The notes: generated by a model not told the origin, from the sequence alone. DNA of 64,000 nucleotides from Planotetraspora thailandica (GCF_016863335.1 NZ_BOOR01000017.1:124001-188000), one strand, 5' to 3'; shown: positions 17,415 to 27,044, numbered from the stretch's first letter. A program made the numbers and translations.

Positions 17415-18194
17415 TCAGACGCCGGTCGGGATCCCCGGCTCGAGCCAGCGGACGACGGCGCGAGAACCGGGGTGGGCCGCCAGCGTGCTGCGCAGGTGTT
17501 GCGGTGGTTCGGCGAAGTGTGACCAGCCGTCGTAGTGGACGGGGACGGCCACCCGCGGGCGTGACAGGGCGAGCAGGTCGACGGCGTCCCGGCCGTCCAT
17601 GGAGTAGCGCAGGGGGCCGGTCTGCGGGAAGCGGACGCTGCCGAGGTGGAGGAGCACGACGTCGACGTCCAGGGTGCGTGCCACCCGGCGGAGCGGCCGG
17701 TGCAGAACGGTGTCGCCCGTCATCCACACCGCGACGCCTGGCCGGTCGCCGACGGCGAGGGCGAACCCGACCACGGCTCCGGCGACGGGACGGCTCAGGG
17801 GTGGCCCGTGCCGGCAGGGGGTGGCGGTGACGGTCAACGACGGCTTGCCCGGTGCGGTGAGGCGCGTCGTCTCCCCTGCCGCGAGGCCGCGGGCGTTGGG
17901 CAGGGCCAGGCGTCGCGCCCCGGGCCTCGTCGTCACGACCGTGGTCGCGCCGGGAAGCAGGGCCCGCCCGAGGTCGTCCAGGTTGTCGGCGTGGTGATCG
18001 TGGCTGAGCAGTATGACGTCGACGGGGCCGACGTCCCCGGCCGCCAGGGCCGGGCCGCTCTGCTTGACGGACGAGGTGCCCCATCCGAATCCGTACCGCC
18101 GTCCTGCCGGGTCGAAGGTGGGGTCGGTGAGGATGCGCCAGCCGTCGAGCTCCATCAGGACGGTGGGCCCGCCCACGTGAGTGAGGGTCGTCAT
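17415..18194 (-). CDS. MBL-fold metallo-hydrolase (UlaG-like)
   Basis: 259 residues from the ATG at 18194 (AAAGGTGG upstream). Metal motif LLSHDHHADNLDDLG, then WMTGDTVLH and AVPVHYDGWSHF provide the later His/Asp ligands. The fold is the L-ascorbate-6-phosphate lactonase-like branch of the metallo-beta-lactamase superfamily. Third gene of an operon with two alpha/beta hydrolases (26-nt gap). Substrate unknown; a lactone or ester is most likely. Confidence 0.85.
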   Translation of the reverse strand: MTTLTHVGGPTVLMELDGWRILTDPTFDPAGRRYGFGWGTSSVKQSGPALAAGDVGPVDVILLSHDHHADNLDDLGRALLPGATTVVTTRPGARRLALPNARGLAAGETTRLTAPGKPSLTVTATPCRHGPPLSRPVAGAVVGFALAVGDRPGVAVWMTGDTVLHRPLRRVARTLDVDVVLLHLGSVRFPQTGPLRYSMDGRDAVDLLALSRPRVAVPVHYDGWSHFAEPPQHLRSTLAAHPGSRAVVRWLEPGIPTGV

Positions 18195-18220
18195 GGGCGG
18201 GCCACCTTTGTCCACGTGGA

Positions 18221-19057
18221 TCACGATCCCGCGTGGGTGCCGCGGGAGGACGTCGCGTGCTCCAAGGCCCAGGCCAGGGCGTAGTCGGCCACGGCCTCCC
18301 ATCCGGGCGCGGCACAGGTCCAGTGGTCACGGCCCTCGAATTCGTGGTATTCCGTGACCGCCGGGGACTTCTCGTAGTGCTTGGCGTTCGACTTGTTCAC
18401 CGACGGCGGCATGATGTGGTCCTTCTCGCCGCCGATGAACAACAGCGGAGCGCGGTCGGCGGAGTAGTCGACCCACGTGTCCTGATGCCCGGGCTTGAAG
18501 TTCGCGAACAGCCCGTATTCCCACACCCAGTATCCGGGGGCCGCGATGGCGTAGCGGTCCCACGCCTTGCGCGACTCGTCCTCGGTGAGGGTGTTGGTGA
18601 AGGCGTAGTGAAACTCTTCGGGAGTGAAGCCGACGGCCTTGTGCCGGTTGGCCGGGTTCTTCAGCGCCGGGAACAGCGACTTCGCCTGCGACAGCGGGTT
18701 GACCCTGACTCCCTCGGTGGGCGCGGAGTCGATGACCACCCCCGCGGATCCCAGCCCGCGGGCCAGGAGCAGCTGGGTGAGCGTGCCGCCGAAGGAGTGA
18801 CCCATGATGATCGGCGGGGTCGGGACGGCCTCGATGACGGCGGCGAGGTGGTCGAGGGTCTCGTTGACGGTCAGCTTGGCGATGACGTCCGGGTTCTCAC
18901 GGAGTGCCTCGACTTCGATCTCGAAGCCCGGGTAGGCGGGGGTGAGCACGGTGAGGCCCTTGGCCTCGAAGTGCGTGACCCAGTTCTCCCAGCTGCGGGG
19001 CGTCACCCACAGGCCGTGAACGAGCACCACGGTGTCGGGACGGTTGTTGTGATCCAT
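18221..19057 (-). CDS. Alpha/beta hydrolase
   Basis: 278 residues, full-length. Oxyanion motif LVHGLWVTPRSWENW, nucleophile elbow MGHSFGGTL, acid region PLLFIGGEKDHIMPP and catalytic His in FEGRDHWTCAAPGWE. Related to actinobacterial lipase/lysophospholipase-like hydrolases. It is 18 nt after the haloperoxidase-like hydrolase gene and 26 nt before the MBL gene, so the three form one transcription unit. Confidence 0.88.
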   Translation of the reverse strand: MDHNNRPDTVVLVHGLWVTPRSWENWVTHFEAKGLTVLTPAYPGFEIEVEALRENPDVIAKLTVNETLDHLAAVIEAVPTPPIIMGHSFGGTLTQLLLARGLGSAGVVIDSAPTEGVRVNPLSQAKSLFPALKNPANRHKAVGFTPEEFHYAFTNTLTEDESRKAWDRYAIAAPGYWVWEYGLFANFKPGHQDTWVDYSADRAPLLFIGGEKDHIMPPSVNKSNAKHYEKSPAVTEYHEFEGRDHWTCAAPGWEAVADYALAWALEHATSSRGTHAGS

Positions 19058-19075
19058 GATGGCTCCTTCGGCAGG

Positions 19076-19900
19076 TCAGGCGTCGATGAACGCGAGCAGG
19101 TCGGCGTGCAGGCGGTCGCGGTCGGTGTCGGGCAGGGCGTGTCCGCTGCCCTCGTAGACCTTCAGGACGGCGCCGTCGATCATTTCGGCCGACCGCTTGC
19201 CCCCGACCTCGAACGGCACGATCTGGTCGTCGTCGCCGTGCACGACCAGGGTGGGGACGTCGATCTTCGCCAGGTCCGGCCGGAAGTCGGTGGCGGAGAA
19301 GGCGGCGATGCACTCGTACGCGGCCCGGTGCCCGCATGCCATGCTCTGCAGCCAGAACGCGTCGCGGAAGCCCTGGTCGACGTCGTGCCTGCGGTTGTGC
19401 CCGAAGAACGGGCCGTCGGCCAGGTTCCGGTAGAGCTGGGACCGGTTCGCGGCCTCGCCGGCGCGGATCTCGTCGAAGGTCTCGATCGGCAGCCCTTCGG
19501 GGTTGTCGTCGGTGCGCAGCATCAGCGGCGGTACGGCGGACACGAGGACCACCTTCGAGACACGGGCGCTGCCGTGGCGGCCGATGTAGTGGACGACCTC
19601 CCCGCCGCCGGTCGAGTGCCCGACCAAGGTGAGGTCCCGCAGGTCGAGGTGTTCGATCAGGCAGGCCAGGTCGTCGGCGTAGGTGTCCATCTCGTTGCCG
19701 TGCCAGGTCTGCGACGAGCGGCCGTGGCCACGCCGGTCGTGGGCGATGGCGCGGTGCCCGTGCTCCGCGAGGAAGAGGGCGGCCGCCTCCCACGCGTCGG
19801 AGTTGAGCGGCCAGCCGTGGCTGAGCAGAACCGGGGACCCGTCGGTCCCCCAATCCTTGTAGAAGATCTTGGCTCCGTCGTCGGCGGTGACGTAGGGCAC
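19076..19900 (-). CDS. Alpha/beta hydrolase, non-haem haloperoxidase family
   Basis: 274 residues from the GTG at 19900, which has AAGGAGG at ideal spacing; the frame continues upstream without a site. Motifs typical of cofactor-free chloroperoxidase/aryl-esterase proteins: [63 protein letters not shown] and [15 protein letters not shown]. Catalytic triad Ser-Asp-His is intact. Likely an esterase or perhydrolase in the cytoplasm. First gene of a three-gene operon downstream of the LAL regulator. Confidence 0.9.
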   Translation of the reverse strand: MPYVTADDGAKIFYKDWGTDGSPVLLSHGWPLNSDAWEAAALFLAEHGHRAIAHDRRGHGRSSQTWHGNEMDTYADDLACLIEHLDLRDLTLVGHSTGGGEVVHYIGRHGSARVSKVVLVSAVPPLMLRTDDNPEGLPIETFDEIRAGEAANRSQLYRNLADGPFFGHNRRHDVDQGFRDAFWLQSMACGHRAAYECIAAFSATDFRPDLAKIDVPTLVVHGDDDQIVPFEVGGKRSAEMIDGAVLKVYEGSGHALPDTDRDRLHADLLAFIDA

Positions 19901-19956
19901 TGCGGCCTCCTTGGGCTCGATGGGTGGATCGAGCGTGCCGCCGGCGCCCGTCGTCA

Positions 19957-19979
19957 CGGACCACGTGATTCACGTAGTC
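19957..19979 (-). promoter_or_regulatory. Candidate LAL-regulator box, copy 1
   Basis: Read on the minus strand it is GACTACG-N3-ATCACGTGGTCCG, ending 56 nt before the haloperoxidase-like start. The same 20 conserved bases occur in the same orientation and at the same distance in front of the secreted hydrolase at 22843. TACGTGA and CACGTGG within it look like a degenerate direct repeat. Confidence 0.65.
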
Positions 19980-19981
19980 GC

Positions 19982-22720
19982 TCAGCGGTCGGCGGCCTCC
20001 AGCTTGTCTGCGAGCTGGCGCCGTGAGGAGATGCCGAGCTTCTGGAACACCTTGCGCAAGTGGTAGTCGACCGTGTTCACACTGATGAAGAGGTTGGCCG
20101 CTATCTCTGGATTCGTGTGTCCGACCGCCGCCAGCCGGGCGATGGTCAGCTCCTGAGTGGTGAGATCGGGCGTCCCGGGACCGCTGTGGGCCACCGGCTT
20201 CGCCCCGACGGCCTCGAGCTCGGCGCGGGCCCTCGGGACGAATATCTGGGCCCCGCTGTGCTCGAAGTGCTGGACCGCCAGCTGCAGCTGTTCGCCTGCT
20301 TCACGACGGCGTCGCATCCGCCTCAACCACTCGCCGTAGAGCAGGTGGGCACGGGCGAGGTCGATCTCCGCATCTGTTCGCTCAAGCGCCTGGACGGCGG
20401 CGACGAAGTGTGGTTCCGCCGCTGAGTCCTCGCTGGTCAGCGCCTGGCAACGTTCGGCGACTCCACGGCACCACAGCGAGCCGTTCACCCCGGCCCTGCT
20501 GACAAGTTGGTCGACGTACGGCTGTGCCTCGTGTGCGTGCCCACTCCGGACCGCCGCTTCGACGAAGTCGTTGTAGTAGGTGGGCGTCACTTGGAGAAAC
20601 AGGTCCTGAAGCAGCGGCTTGAGACGGTCGTAGGCGTCACGGTAATTGCCCTCGGCGATGTCGCGAAGGGCGACGGCCGCGATCGCGGAGGCGCCGACAC
20701 CGCCGAAGCCGACGGAGTTCGCACCGTCCGCGATGGCCAGCACGACATGGCGCGGTGAACCAGTCCACGCCATCAGGGCGGCGTTGATCACGTTCTCCGC
20801 GTCGTAGCCCATCGCCAGCCGTACTTCGCGGACCTGTTCGATGGCCTCCTCGGCGCGTCGCACGGTCCCACCGGTCAGCTCGCACAGCGAAGTGGTCCAC
20901 GTCAACGAATCGAGGGCCGCAAGGGCGCCGGCGCCGCGCGCCGCCGCGGCGGCGCGCGCAAGCGCGGCCCTGCGACCGGTGTCGTCCCACAGGAAGGTCC
21001 CCAGCGAGGCGATCGCCGAGGCCATGTGCATCATCTCGTGGTCCGGCAGTTCCACGATCGCGTCGAACGCCGCCCTGGCACGTGGAACCGCTTCCGCGTA
21101 CGGCTCCAGCATGAGTGACCCGAGGCCGGCCAGGATGGTCGCGTCCGGTCCGCCACCCAGCTTCGACGCGGCCTCGATGCGCCGGCCCAAGTCGTGCCGC
21201 GAGATGCCCTGCATGAGCCGATCGGCGTTCACACAGAACTCGAAGGCCTTGAGAAGTGTTCGTTGTTCACGCTCGGTGTCGCGCCCGTGGAACTCATCCG
21301 CGGCGCGGACGAGTTCGGCCGCCGCAGGCAACAACACGGCCGGGGCCCCCTGGAACATGCCGAGTTCACAGCGGACGACGATCATCCGCCCACGATCGAC
21401 GCGATCGGCGGACTCCGCGTCGACCATCTCAAGCAGTTCGTGGGCGATCTGGGCGGCTCCCGCGACGAGCGCGGCCTCTGCCGCGCCGACCAGGCGCGAG
21501 TCCTTGACGCGGCCGGGCGGGGTCAGCTCCGCGGCACGGGTCAGGATGGTCGCCCGAGACGCGAAACCACCACGACGCGCGGCCAGGTCGGCGGTGTGTT
21601 CCAGCCGGTCGGCCACGTGTACGTCCGTGCCCAGGGTGGCCTTCGCGGAATGCCATGCCTCGAGCTCGACCATCCCGTGCCGGTCCGCGGCTCCGGCCAA
21701 GGCCCGGTGCGCCCTCCTGCGGTCCGCACCCGAGGCCGCGTTGTAGACGGCAGATCGCACCAAAGGGTGCCGGAACCGAACCGTTCCCCGCAGCTCCACC
21801 AGCCCGGCGGTCTCGACCTGATCGACGACGTCCTCACCGAGACCCATCGTGCGTGCCGCGGAGCCGATGAAGTCGACATTGCCGGTGGTGTCCGCGGCGG
21901 CCAGCAGCACCCACTGCTGGACCGGGGTGTCGGTCTGCCGCACCCGCCGCACATAGTGCGCCTCGAGCCGAGGGCCCACCGGGATCGGATCGGTGCCGAG
22001 TCCGAGACCGCCGAGTTCCTGTGCGGACAGGCCCTCGGCGAGATCGATGAGCGCTAGCGGGTTGCCTCCCGTGGCCCGCGCGATCGCGGCCGCCGAGGCC
22101 GGGTCGACCGGAGCGGCGAGCGACCTGCTGAGAAGCGCGGTGGCCGACTCCTGATCGAGCCCGCCGAGCGCCAACTCGGGAACGCCGCCCATGCGTGTGG
22201 AGACGCCTTCTTCGTGCCTGGCGGCGAACAACATCGCGACCGGCTCGACTGCGAGACGCCGGGCCACGAACGCCATGACGTCCAGACTCTCCTGATCCAG
22301 CAGGTGCGCATCGTCCACGGCACACACGACGGGCGTCTCGGCGGCGGCCGCGGCAAGCAGTCCGAGCACTCCCAGTCCCACCAGGAAACGATCCGGCGGC
22401 GGGCCCTCGGCGACGCCCGATGCGACCTCGATCGCCTGCCGCTGGCGCTCAGGAAGTGCGGGTAAATGCTCGCTCAGCGGGATGGTCAGCCGCTGGATGC
22501 CCGCAAAGGGAAGCGTCATCTCCGACTCGAAACCGTCGAGCCGGAGCATCGACAAACCGGCCGCGGCGGCAGTGGCCGCCTCGAGCAGAGCCGTCTTACC
22601 GATTCCCGGTTCTCCGGTGATCAGGAGTGATCCACCGCGACCGTTGCGCGCGTTGCCGAGCAGCAGGCCCAACTGCCTCCGCTCGTCATCGCGACCCAAA
22701 AGCCCACCGATTCTGATCAC
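19982..22720 (-). CDS. LAL-family (LuxR-type, AAA ATPase) transcriptional regulator
   Basis: 912 residues from a GTG at 22720 (no clear ribosome-binding site). Walker A GEPGIGKTALLEA near residue 36, Walker B VVCAVDDAHLLD near 135, a long alpha-helical sensor region, and a C-terminal LuxR HTH (LTTQELTIARLAAVGHTNPEIAANLFISVNTVDYHLRKVFQKLGISSR). Large ATP-binding LuxR proteins activate carbohydrate and secondary-metabolite genes in response to ligand. Its two flanking transcription units carry matching 23-nt elements, suggesting they are its targets. Codon use resembles its neighbours. Confidence 0.93.
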   Translation of the reverse strand: MIRIGGLLGRDDERRQLGLLLGNARNGRGGSLLITGEPGIGKTALLEAATAAAAGLSMLRLDGFESEMTLPFAGIQRLTIPLSEHLPALPERQRQAIEVASGVAEGPPPDRFLVGLGVLGLLAAAAAETPVVCAVDDAHLLDQESLDVMAFVARRLAVEPVAMLFAARHEEGVSTRMGGVPELALGGLDQESATALLSRSLAAPVDPASAAAIARATGGNPLALIDLAEGLSAQELGGLGLGTDPIPVGPRLEAHYVRRVRQTDTPVQQWVLLAAADTTGNVDFIGSAARTMGLGEDVVDQVETAGLVELRGTVRFRHPLVRSAVYNAASGADRRRAHRALAGAADRHGMVELEAWHSAKATLGTDVHVADRLEHTADLAARRGGFASRATILTRAAELTPPGRVKDSRLVGAAEAALVAGAAQIAHELLEMVDAESADRVDRGRMIVVRCELGMFQGAPAVLLPAAAELVRAADEFHGRDTEREQRTLLKAFEFCVNADRLMQGISRHDLGRRIEAASKLGGGPDATILAGLGSLMLEPYAEAVPRARAAFDAIVELPDHEMMHMASAIASLGTFLWDDTGRRAALARAAAAARGAGALAALDSLTWTTSLCELTGGTVRRAEEAIEQVREVRLAMGYDAENVINAALMAWTGSPRHVVLAIADGANSVGFGGVGASAIAAVALRDIAEGNYRDAYDRLKPLLQDLFLQVTPTYYNDFVEAAVRSGHAHEAQPYVDQLVSRAGVNGSLWCRGVAERCQALTSEDSAAEPHFVAAVQALERTDAEIDLARAHLLYGEWLRRMRRRREAGEQLQLAVQHFEHSGAQIFVPRARAELEAVGAKPVAHSGPGTPDLTTQELTIARLAAVGHTNPEIAANLFISVNTVDYHLRKVFQKLGISSRRQLADKLEAADR

Positions 22721-22764
22721 GCGACGACGTTAGGCCACGCGTGCAGAAGGCACCAGCGCCGGAG

Positions 22765-22787
22765 GACTACGAAGATCACGTGGTCCG
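22765..22787 (+). promoter_or_regulatory. Candidate LAL-regulator box, copy 2
   Basis: GACTACG-N3-ATCACGTGGTCCG, ending 55 nt before the secreted hydrolase start and 44 nt upstream of the LAL gene start on the other strand, so it could serve both promoters. Confidence 0.65.
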
Positions 22788-22842
22788 GGGCTCGTGTCCA
22801 CCGGCCGACGATGTGCGGGTTCCATCGAACCGAGGAGTCCTC

Positions 22843-23727
22843 ATGCCATCACACAGCTCCCACGCCGGCCCGCCTTTACGCTCCCGTCCGCGACGCCGGA
22901 TGCTCGGGACGATCGCCGGCGCGGTGGCCACCGCCCTCGTGGGCGGGCTCGCCCTCACCGGGCCCACCGCCTCCGCGAACGCGTCACCGCTCGCCGCCGC
23001 CGCACAGACGCACCGGACGCCGTCGGCGAAGCCGACGATCGTCCTGGTCCACGGTGCCTTCGCCGACGCCAGCGGCTGGAACGCGGTCGCCGGCCGGCTG
23101 CTCGCGGCCGGCTACAAGGTGATCGCGTTCCCCAACCCGCTGCGCGGACCGCAGGCGGACGGCGAGTACCTCCGCCAGTTCCTGACCACCGTCGACGGCC
23201 CGGTCGTGCTCGTCGGCCATTCCTACGGCGGGGCGGTGATCAGCAACGGTGCCACGGGCAACCCGAACGTCAAGGCCCTGGTCTACGTGGCGGCCTACGC
23301 CCCCGCCGAGGGCGAGAGCGTCGCCGCCGCCAACACGCTGGGCGGCGGCCACACCGACGTGACCGACCACCTCGTCGTGCGGCCCTACCCGGGCGCCGCC
23401 CCCGGAGACGGGGACGCCTACATCGACCCCGCCTCCTTCCCCGGCCTGTTCGCGCAGGACCTTCCGCGGAGCACGACCAGCGTCATGGCCGCGACCCAGC
23501 GGCCCGGCGCGCTGGCGGCGCTCGTCACGCCGTCCGGTCCGCCGGCGTGGAAGTCGGTGCCGAGCTGGTATCTCGTCGCCCGGCAGGACCGGATCATCCC
23601 GCCCCAGGCCGAGCGCGTGATGGCGAAGCGAGCCGGCGCCACGACCGTCGAGATCGACAGCTCACACGTGGCGATGATGAGCCACCCCGACGTGGTGACG
23701 AAGTTGATCCTGCGGGCCGCCCGCTAG
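22843..23727 (+). CDS. Secreted alpha/beta hydrolase
   Basis: 294 residues from the ATG at 22843 (GAGGAG upstream); earlier in-frame starts lack a site. The N-terminus has a basic region with adjacent arginines (RPRRRMLG), a hydrophobic stretch and an ASA-type cleavage site near residue 45, so export by Tat or Sec is likely. Mature domain: LVHGAFADASGWNAVAGRLL, nucleophile GHSYGGAVISN, SWYLVARQDRIIPP and SSHVAMMSHPDVV. This is the common actinobacterial salicylate-esterase/pyrethroid-hydrolase-like family (MhpC/EstA-type). Divergent from the LAL regulator and probably controlled by it. Confidence 0.9.
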   Translation: MPSHSSHAGPPLRSRPRRRMLGTIAGAVATALVGGLALTGPTASANASPLAAAAQTHRTPSAKPTIVLVHGAFADASGWNAVAGRLLAAGYKVIAFPNPLRGPQADGEYLRQFLTTVDGPVVLVGHSYGGAVISNGATGNPNVKALVYVAAYAPAEGESVAAANTLGGGHTDVTDHLVVRPYPGAAPGDGDAYIDPASFPGLFAQDLPRSTTSVMAATQRPGALAALVTPSGPPAWKSVPSWYLVARQDRIIPPQAERVMAKRAGATTVEIDSSHVAMMSHPDVVTKLILRAAR

Positions 23728-23732
23728 CCGGC

Positions 23733-23766
23733 CTGTCCGGCACCGGGCGTGCTCGGTGCCGGACAG
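23733..23766. terminator. Strong hairpin terminator between convergent genes
   Basis: CTGTCCGGCACCG, 8-nt loop, CGGTGCCGGACAG: a perfect 13-bp stem starting 6 nt after the hydrolase stop. Typical GC-rich actinomycete terminator without a U-tract; it also faces the 3' end of kdpD and may work in both directions. Confidence 0.8.
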
Positions 23767-23838
23767 CTCAGCGCTGTTTCGCTTGCCGCTCCGGGAACGC
23801 CCGGATGATCTGTGCTTCGCCGACGGCAGGAACACGCG

Positions 23839-26397
23839 TCACAAGGACACCTGATCGGAACGCACCGCCGACACCACGGGTAGGGACAGGACCATGGTGA
23901 GTCCTCCCCCTGGAGTCTCGTCAGGCACGAGAGTTCCGCCCATCGCCTCAGACAGGCCACGGGACAGGGCAAGGCCAAGTCCGACACCCGTCTGGTTGTC
24001 GCGGTCGCCGAGGCGCTGGAACGGCATGAACACACGGTCATAGGCCTCGCGCGGAATCCCGGGTCCGCGATCGATGACCCGGATTTCGACGTGGTCGCCG
24101 TGCCGGCTGGCGGTGACCAGTAATTTCTGCCCCGGAGGGGTGTACCGGACCGCATTGGACGTCAGGTTGGCCAGTACCCGTTCGAGCAGGGCCGGATCGG
24201 CGATCACTTCGGGCAGGTCGGTGCGGATGTCGGTCTCGATCGCGCCGCTGGGAACCCCGAGATCGTCGATCACCATGGGGACGATCTCGTCCAGCGCCAC
24301 GGGCTGCAGTGCCAGGCCGAGCACCCCGGCCTGCAGGCGGCTCATATCGAGCAGGTTGGCAACCAGGCGAGCCAGCCTGGCCAAAGACTCGTCAGCAGTG
24401 GCCAGCAGCTCCTCGCGATCCTCAGGGGACCACTCGACGTCGGTGGTGCGCAGGCTCTCCACGGCGGCCTTCGCCGAGGCGAGCGGCGTGCGCAGGTCAT
24501 GACTGACGGCGGCGAGCAGGGCCGTACGCATCCGGTCGGCCGCAGCAAGCGGTGCGACCTGCTCGACCTCCTCCCTCAGCCGTTCCTGCCGCAGCGCCAC
24601 GGCTGTCTCGGCTGCGAACGCCTCGAGCATCCGGCGGTCGTAGGCGTCGAGGAGCCGCCCGCGCGCGGCGAGGACCAGGTTGTCGTCGACGGCGACGTCG
24701 GTGTCGGCGAGCCCGGGGTACGCGCAGGGAGTCCCGCCGGACGTGGCGACGGTGCGCCAGGCGTCCGGATCGGAGCGATCATCAGGCTTGTTTCCCGCCT
24801 CCGGCCGGCGCTCCAGCAATGCGACCGAGGCCAGGCCGAAAGTCTCACGCATCCGTGCGAGGAGGGAGGACACCGCCGCCTCGCCCCGCAGAACATGCCC
24901 GGCCAGGGTGGACAGGATCTCGGCCTCCGCTCCCGCTCGCGCGGCCTCCCGGGTACGGCGCGCCGCGACGTCGACGATCGCGCTCACCGCGGCGGCGACC
25001 AGAACGAAGACGACAAGGGCGAAGAAGTTCTCCGGATCGGAGATCGTCAAGGTGTCGATGGGAGGCGTGAAGAAGTAGTTGAGCAGGAGCGAGCCGCCGA
25101 CCGCTGCCACCATGGCCGGCCACATGCCCCCGATGAGTGCGACGCCGACGACCATGAGCAGGAAGAAAAGGATCTCGCTCGGCAGCGACAACGAGTCCCG
25201 GAACGGGACGAGCACGGCCGTGAGCCCCGGCACGCCGGCAACCGCGACGGCCCAGCCGATCAGCCTCCTGGTCCGGGTCAGTGCGGCGGGAGAATCTGCC
25301 CGACGGCGCCTCCCCTTCCTGACCTCGTCGTGCGTCACCATGTGGACGTCGATGGATCCGGACTGCGCGGTGGTCTCCACACCCACGCCACGGGAGAAGA
25401 TCTGGGCGAGCCTGCCCCGTCGGGACGCACCGAGCACGAGCTGTGTGGCGTTGACGCCGCGGGCGAAATCGAGCAGCGCGCGCGGGACGTCCTCGCCCAC
25501 GACCTGGTGGTACGTGCCTCCCAGGCTTTCCACCAGGGTTCGCTGACGGGCCAGATTTGCCGCGTCGCCTCCCGTCAGGCCGTCGGCCCTGGTGACGTGG
25601 ACGGCAAGGAGGTCGGCGCCCTTGGTTCGTGCGGCGATGCGGGCGGCCCGCCGCACCAGGGTGTCGCCTTCAAGCCCGCCCGTCAGCGCGACGACGACTC
25701 GTTCGCGCGCCTCCCAGGTCGTGGCGATGCCGTGCTCGGCCCGGTAGCGGTCGAGCTGGTCGTCCACCTTGTCCGCGACCCAGAGCAGCGCAAGCTCGCG
25801 CAGGGCGGTCAGGTTGCCCACCCGAAAGTAGTTCGACAGTGCCGCATCGACCTTCTCCGGCGCGTACACGTTGCCGTGCGCCATGCGGCGGCGGAGCGCC
25901 TCCGGCGACATGTCGACCAGCTCGACCTCGTCGGCCCGGCGGACGACCTCGTCGGGTACGGTCTCCCGCTGCTGAACGCCGGTGATCTGCTCGACGACGT
26001 CGTTCACCGACTCCAGGTGCTGGATGTTGACGGTTGACACGACGTCGATGCCGGCGGCCAGGATTTCCTCGATGTCCTCCCAGCGCTTGGCGTTGCGCGA
26101 GCCGGGCACATTGGTGTGCGCCAGCTCGTCGATCAGCACGATCGCGGGCGCGCGATCGATGACGGCGTCGACGTCGAGTTCAGTGAAGGTGGTATCCCGG
26201 TAGACCATCGTCTTGCGGGCGACGATTTCCAGGCCGTCAAGAACTTCGGCTGTGCGAGGACGGTCATGGGTCTCCACGAGACCCACGACCACGTCCCTGC
26301 CACGCGCCATGGCCCGGCGCCCCCCGCTGAGCATCGCGTACGTCTTCCCGACACCGGGAGCCGCCCCGAGGTAGACCCGTAACCGCCCACGTGGCAC
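23839..26397 (-). CDS. kdpD: KdpD-type osmosensitive K+ sensor histidine kinase (orphan)
   Basis: 852 residues, normal family length; GTG start at 26397 with AGGAG upstream. Order: KdpD N-terminal ATP-binding domain (GAAPGVGKTYAML, VETHDRPRT, IDELAHTNVPGSRNAKRWEDIEEIL), USP-like domain (ARIAARTKGADLLAVHVTRADG), four membrane segments (about 380-480), GAF-like linker, dimerisation H-box SHDLRTPLASAKAAVESL, and HATPase with NLTSNAVRYTP, DRGPGIP and GVGLGLALSRGL. All catalytic boxes are intact. In most bacteria it is followed by kdpE and accompanied by kdpFABC; none is present in this window and the next downstream gene is convergent, so the kinase is separated from its response regulator. Confidence 0.93.
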   Translation of the reverse strand: MPRGRLRVYLGAAPGVGKTYAMLSGGRRAMARGRDVVVGLVETHDRPRTAEVLDGLEIVARKTMVYRDTTFTELDVDAVIDRAPAIVLIDELAHTNVPGSRNAKRWEDIEEILAAGIDVVSTVNIQHLESVNDVVEQITGVQQRETVPDEVVRRADEVELVDMSPEALRRRMAHGNVYAPEKVDAALSNYFRVGNLTALRELALLWVADKVDDQLDRYRAEHGIATTWEARERVVVALTGGLEGDTLVRRAARIAARTKGADLLAVHVTRADGLTGGDAANLARQRTLVESLGGTYHQVVGEDVPRALLDFARGVNATQLVLGASRRGRLAQIFSRGVGVETTAQSGSIDVHMVTHDEVRKGRRRRADSPAALTRTRRLIGWAVAVAGVPGLTAVLVPFRDSLSLPSEILFFLLMVVGVALIGGMWPAMVAAVGGSLLLNYFFTPPIDTLTISDPENFFALVVFVLVAAAVSAIVDVAARRTREAARAGAEAEILSTLAGHVLRGEAAVSSLLARMRETFGLASVALLERRPEAGNKPDDRSDPDAWRTVATSGGTPCAYPGLADTDVAVDDNLVLAARGRLLDAYDRRMLEAFAAETAVALRQERLREEVEQVAPLAAADRMRTALLAAVSHDLRTPLASAKAAVESLRTTDVEWSPEDREELLATADESLARLARLVANLLDMSRLQAGVLGLALQPVALDEIVPMVIDDLGVPSGAIETDIRTDLPEVIADPALLERVLANLTSNAVRYTPPGQKLLVTASRHGDHVEIRVIDRGPGIPREAYDRVFMPFQRLGDRDNQTGVGLGLALSRGLSEAMGGTLVPDETPGGGLTMVLSLPVVSAVRSDQVSL

Positions 26398-26565
26398 GTG
26401 CGATCACCACTCCTGAAAAACGGGCTGTCAGCCGCCCGAGCAGGCGAATCCCGGGTTTAAAGCAAAGTTCAAGATTGGGGAGATATTTCGGATTTTGACG
26501 GCCTACGTACGAGCCTGGCGCGAATCTTGACGCGATCCATACGCCTTTCGAGCAAGGGCGGGGTG

Positions 26566-26904
26566 TCAGCCGAACAGGGAGTGCCCGTCTCCGCGCCTGA
26601 CGCGGCGCCGAATGACCACAACGAGGTCGACGACGGCGATGAGGGCGAGCACGGCCAGGCAGATCGCCAGCACGGTCAGCCCCGCCGCGAACGCCGCCGC
26701 CGCGAATACGCCGCAGACGACCAGTCCGAAGGCTGCCAGGACGATTCGCAGATTCAATGCGCTGCGTGGTGGTTCTGCGGTCGGAGAGAAAATCGCCCAG
26801 AAGTTGTCACGGGCGCCCGTACGGCTCTCGCGCCGCTCCACCGGTCCGCTGTCGCCGGTCCCGGACCGGCTGTTGTGGGGCGGATCCTTCATTTCGCTCA
26901 CCAT
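26566..26904 (-). CDS. Small membrane protein, DUF6343-like
   Basis: 112 residues. A hydrophilic N-terminus (RSGTGDSGPVERRESRTGARDNFW) is followed by two adjacent membrane segments (LNLRIVLAAFGLVVCGVFAAAAFAAG and LTVLAICLAVLALIAVVDLVVVI) and a basic tail. The start is ambiguous: AGGAGGG abuts the ATG at 26904, so the next-codon GTG at 26901 or the ATG at 26892 may be used. Resemblance to DUF6343 is from memory of its SALNLRxxLAxFGL core. Function unknown. Confidence 0.6.
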   Translation of the reverse strand: MVSEMKDPPHNSRSGTGDSGPVERRESRTGARDNFWAIFSPTAEPPRSALNLRIVLAAFGLVVCGVFAAAAFAAGLTVLAICLAVLALIAVVDLVVVIRRRVRRGDGHSLFG

Positions 26905-27044
26905 CCCTCCTCGCACCGCTCCCCTACCCACGCAGCGGGCGCCCTCCCTGGCACACGCGTGTTGGCGATACCGGGGATGACTCCACGGCCTCCGGTGGCT
27001 CCCGAGGTCATGGATTTCGACGACCCGCCCGTCAACCCAGCCGG

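Noticed and set aside
23728-23838. Possible kdpE remnant behind kdpD
   Set aside because: The gap is 111 bp, mostly hairpin terminator; no receiver-domain motif is present.
24499-26037. 512-residue plus-strand frame opposite kdpD
   Set aside because: Shadow of the kinase gene; no recognisable family.
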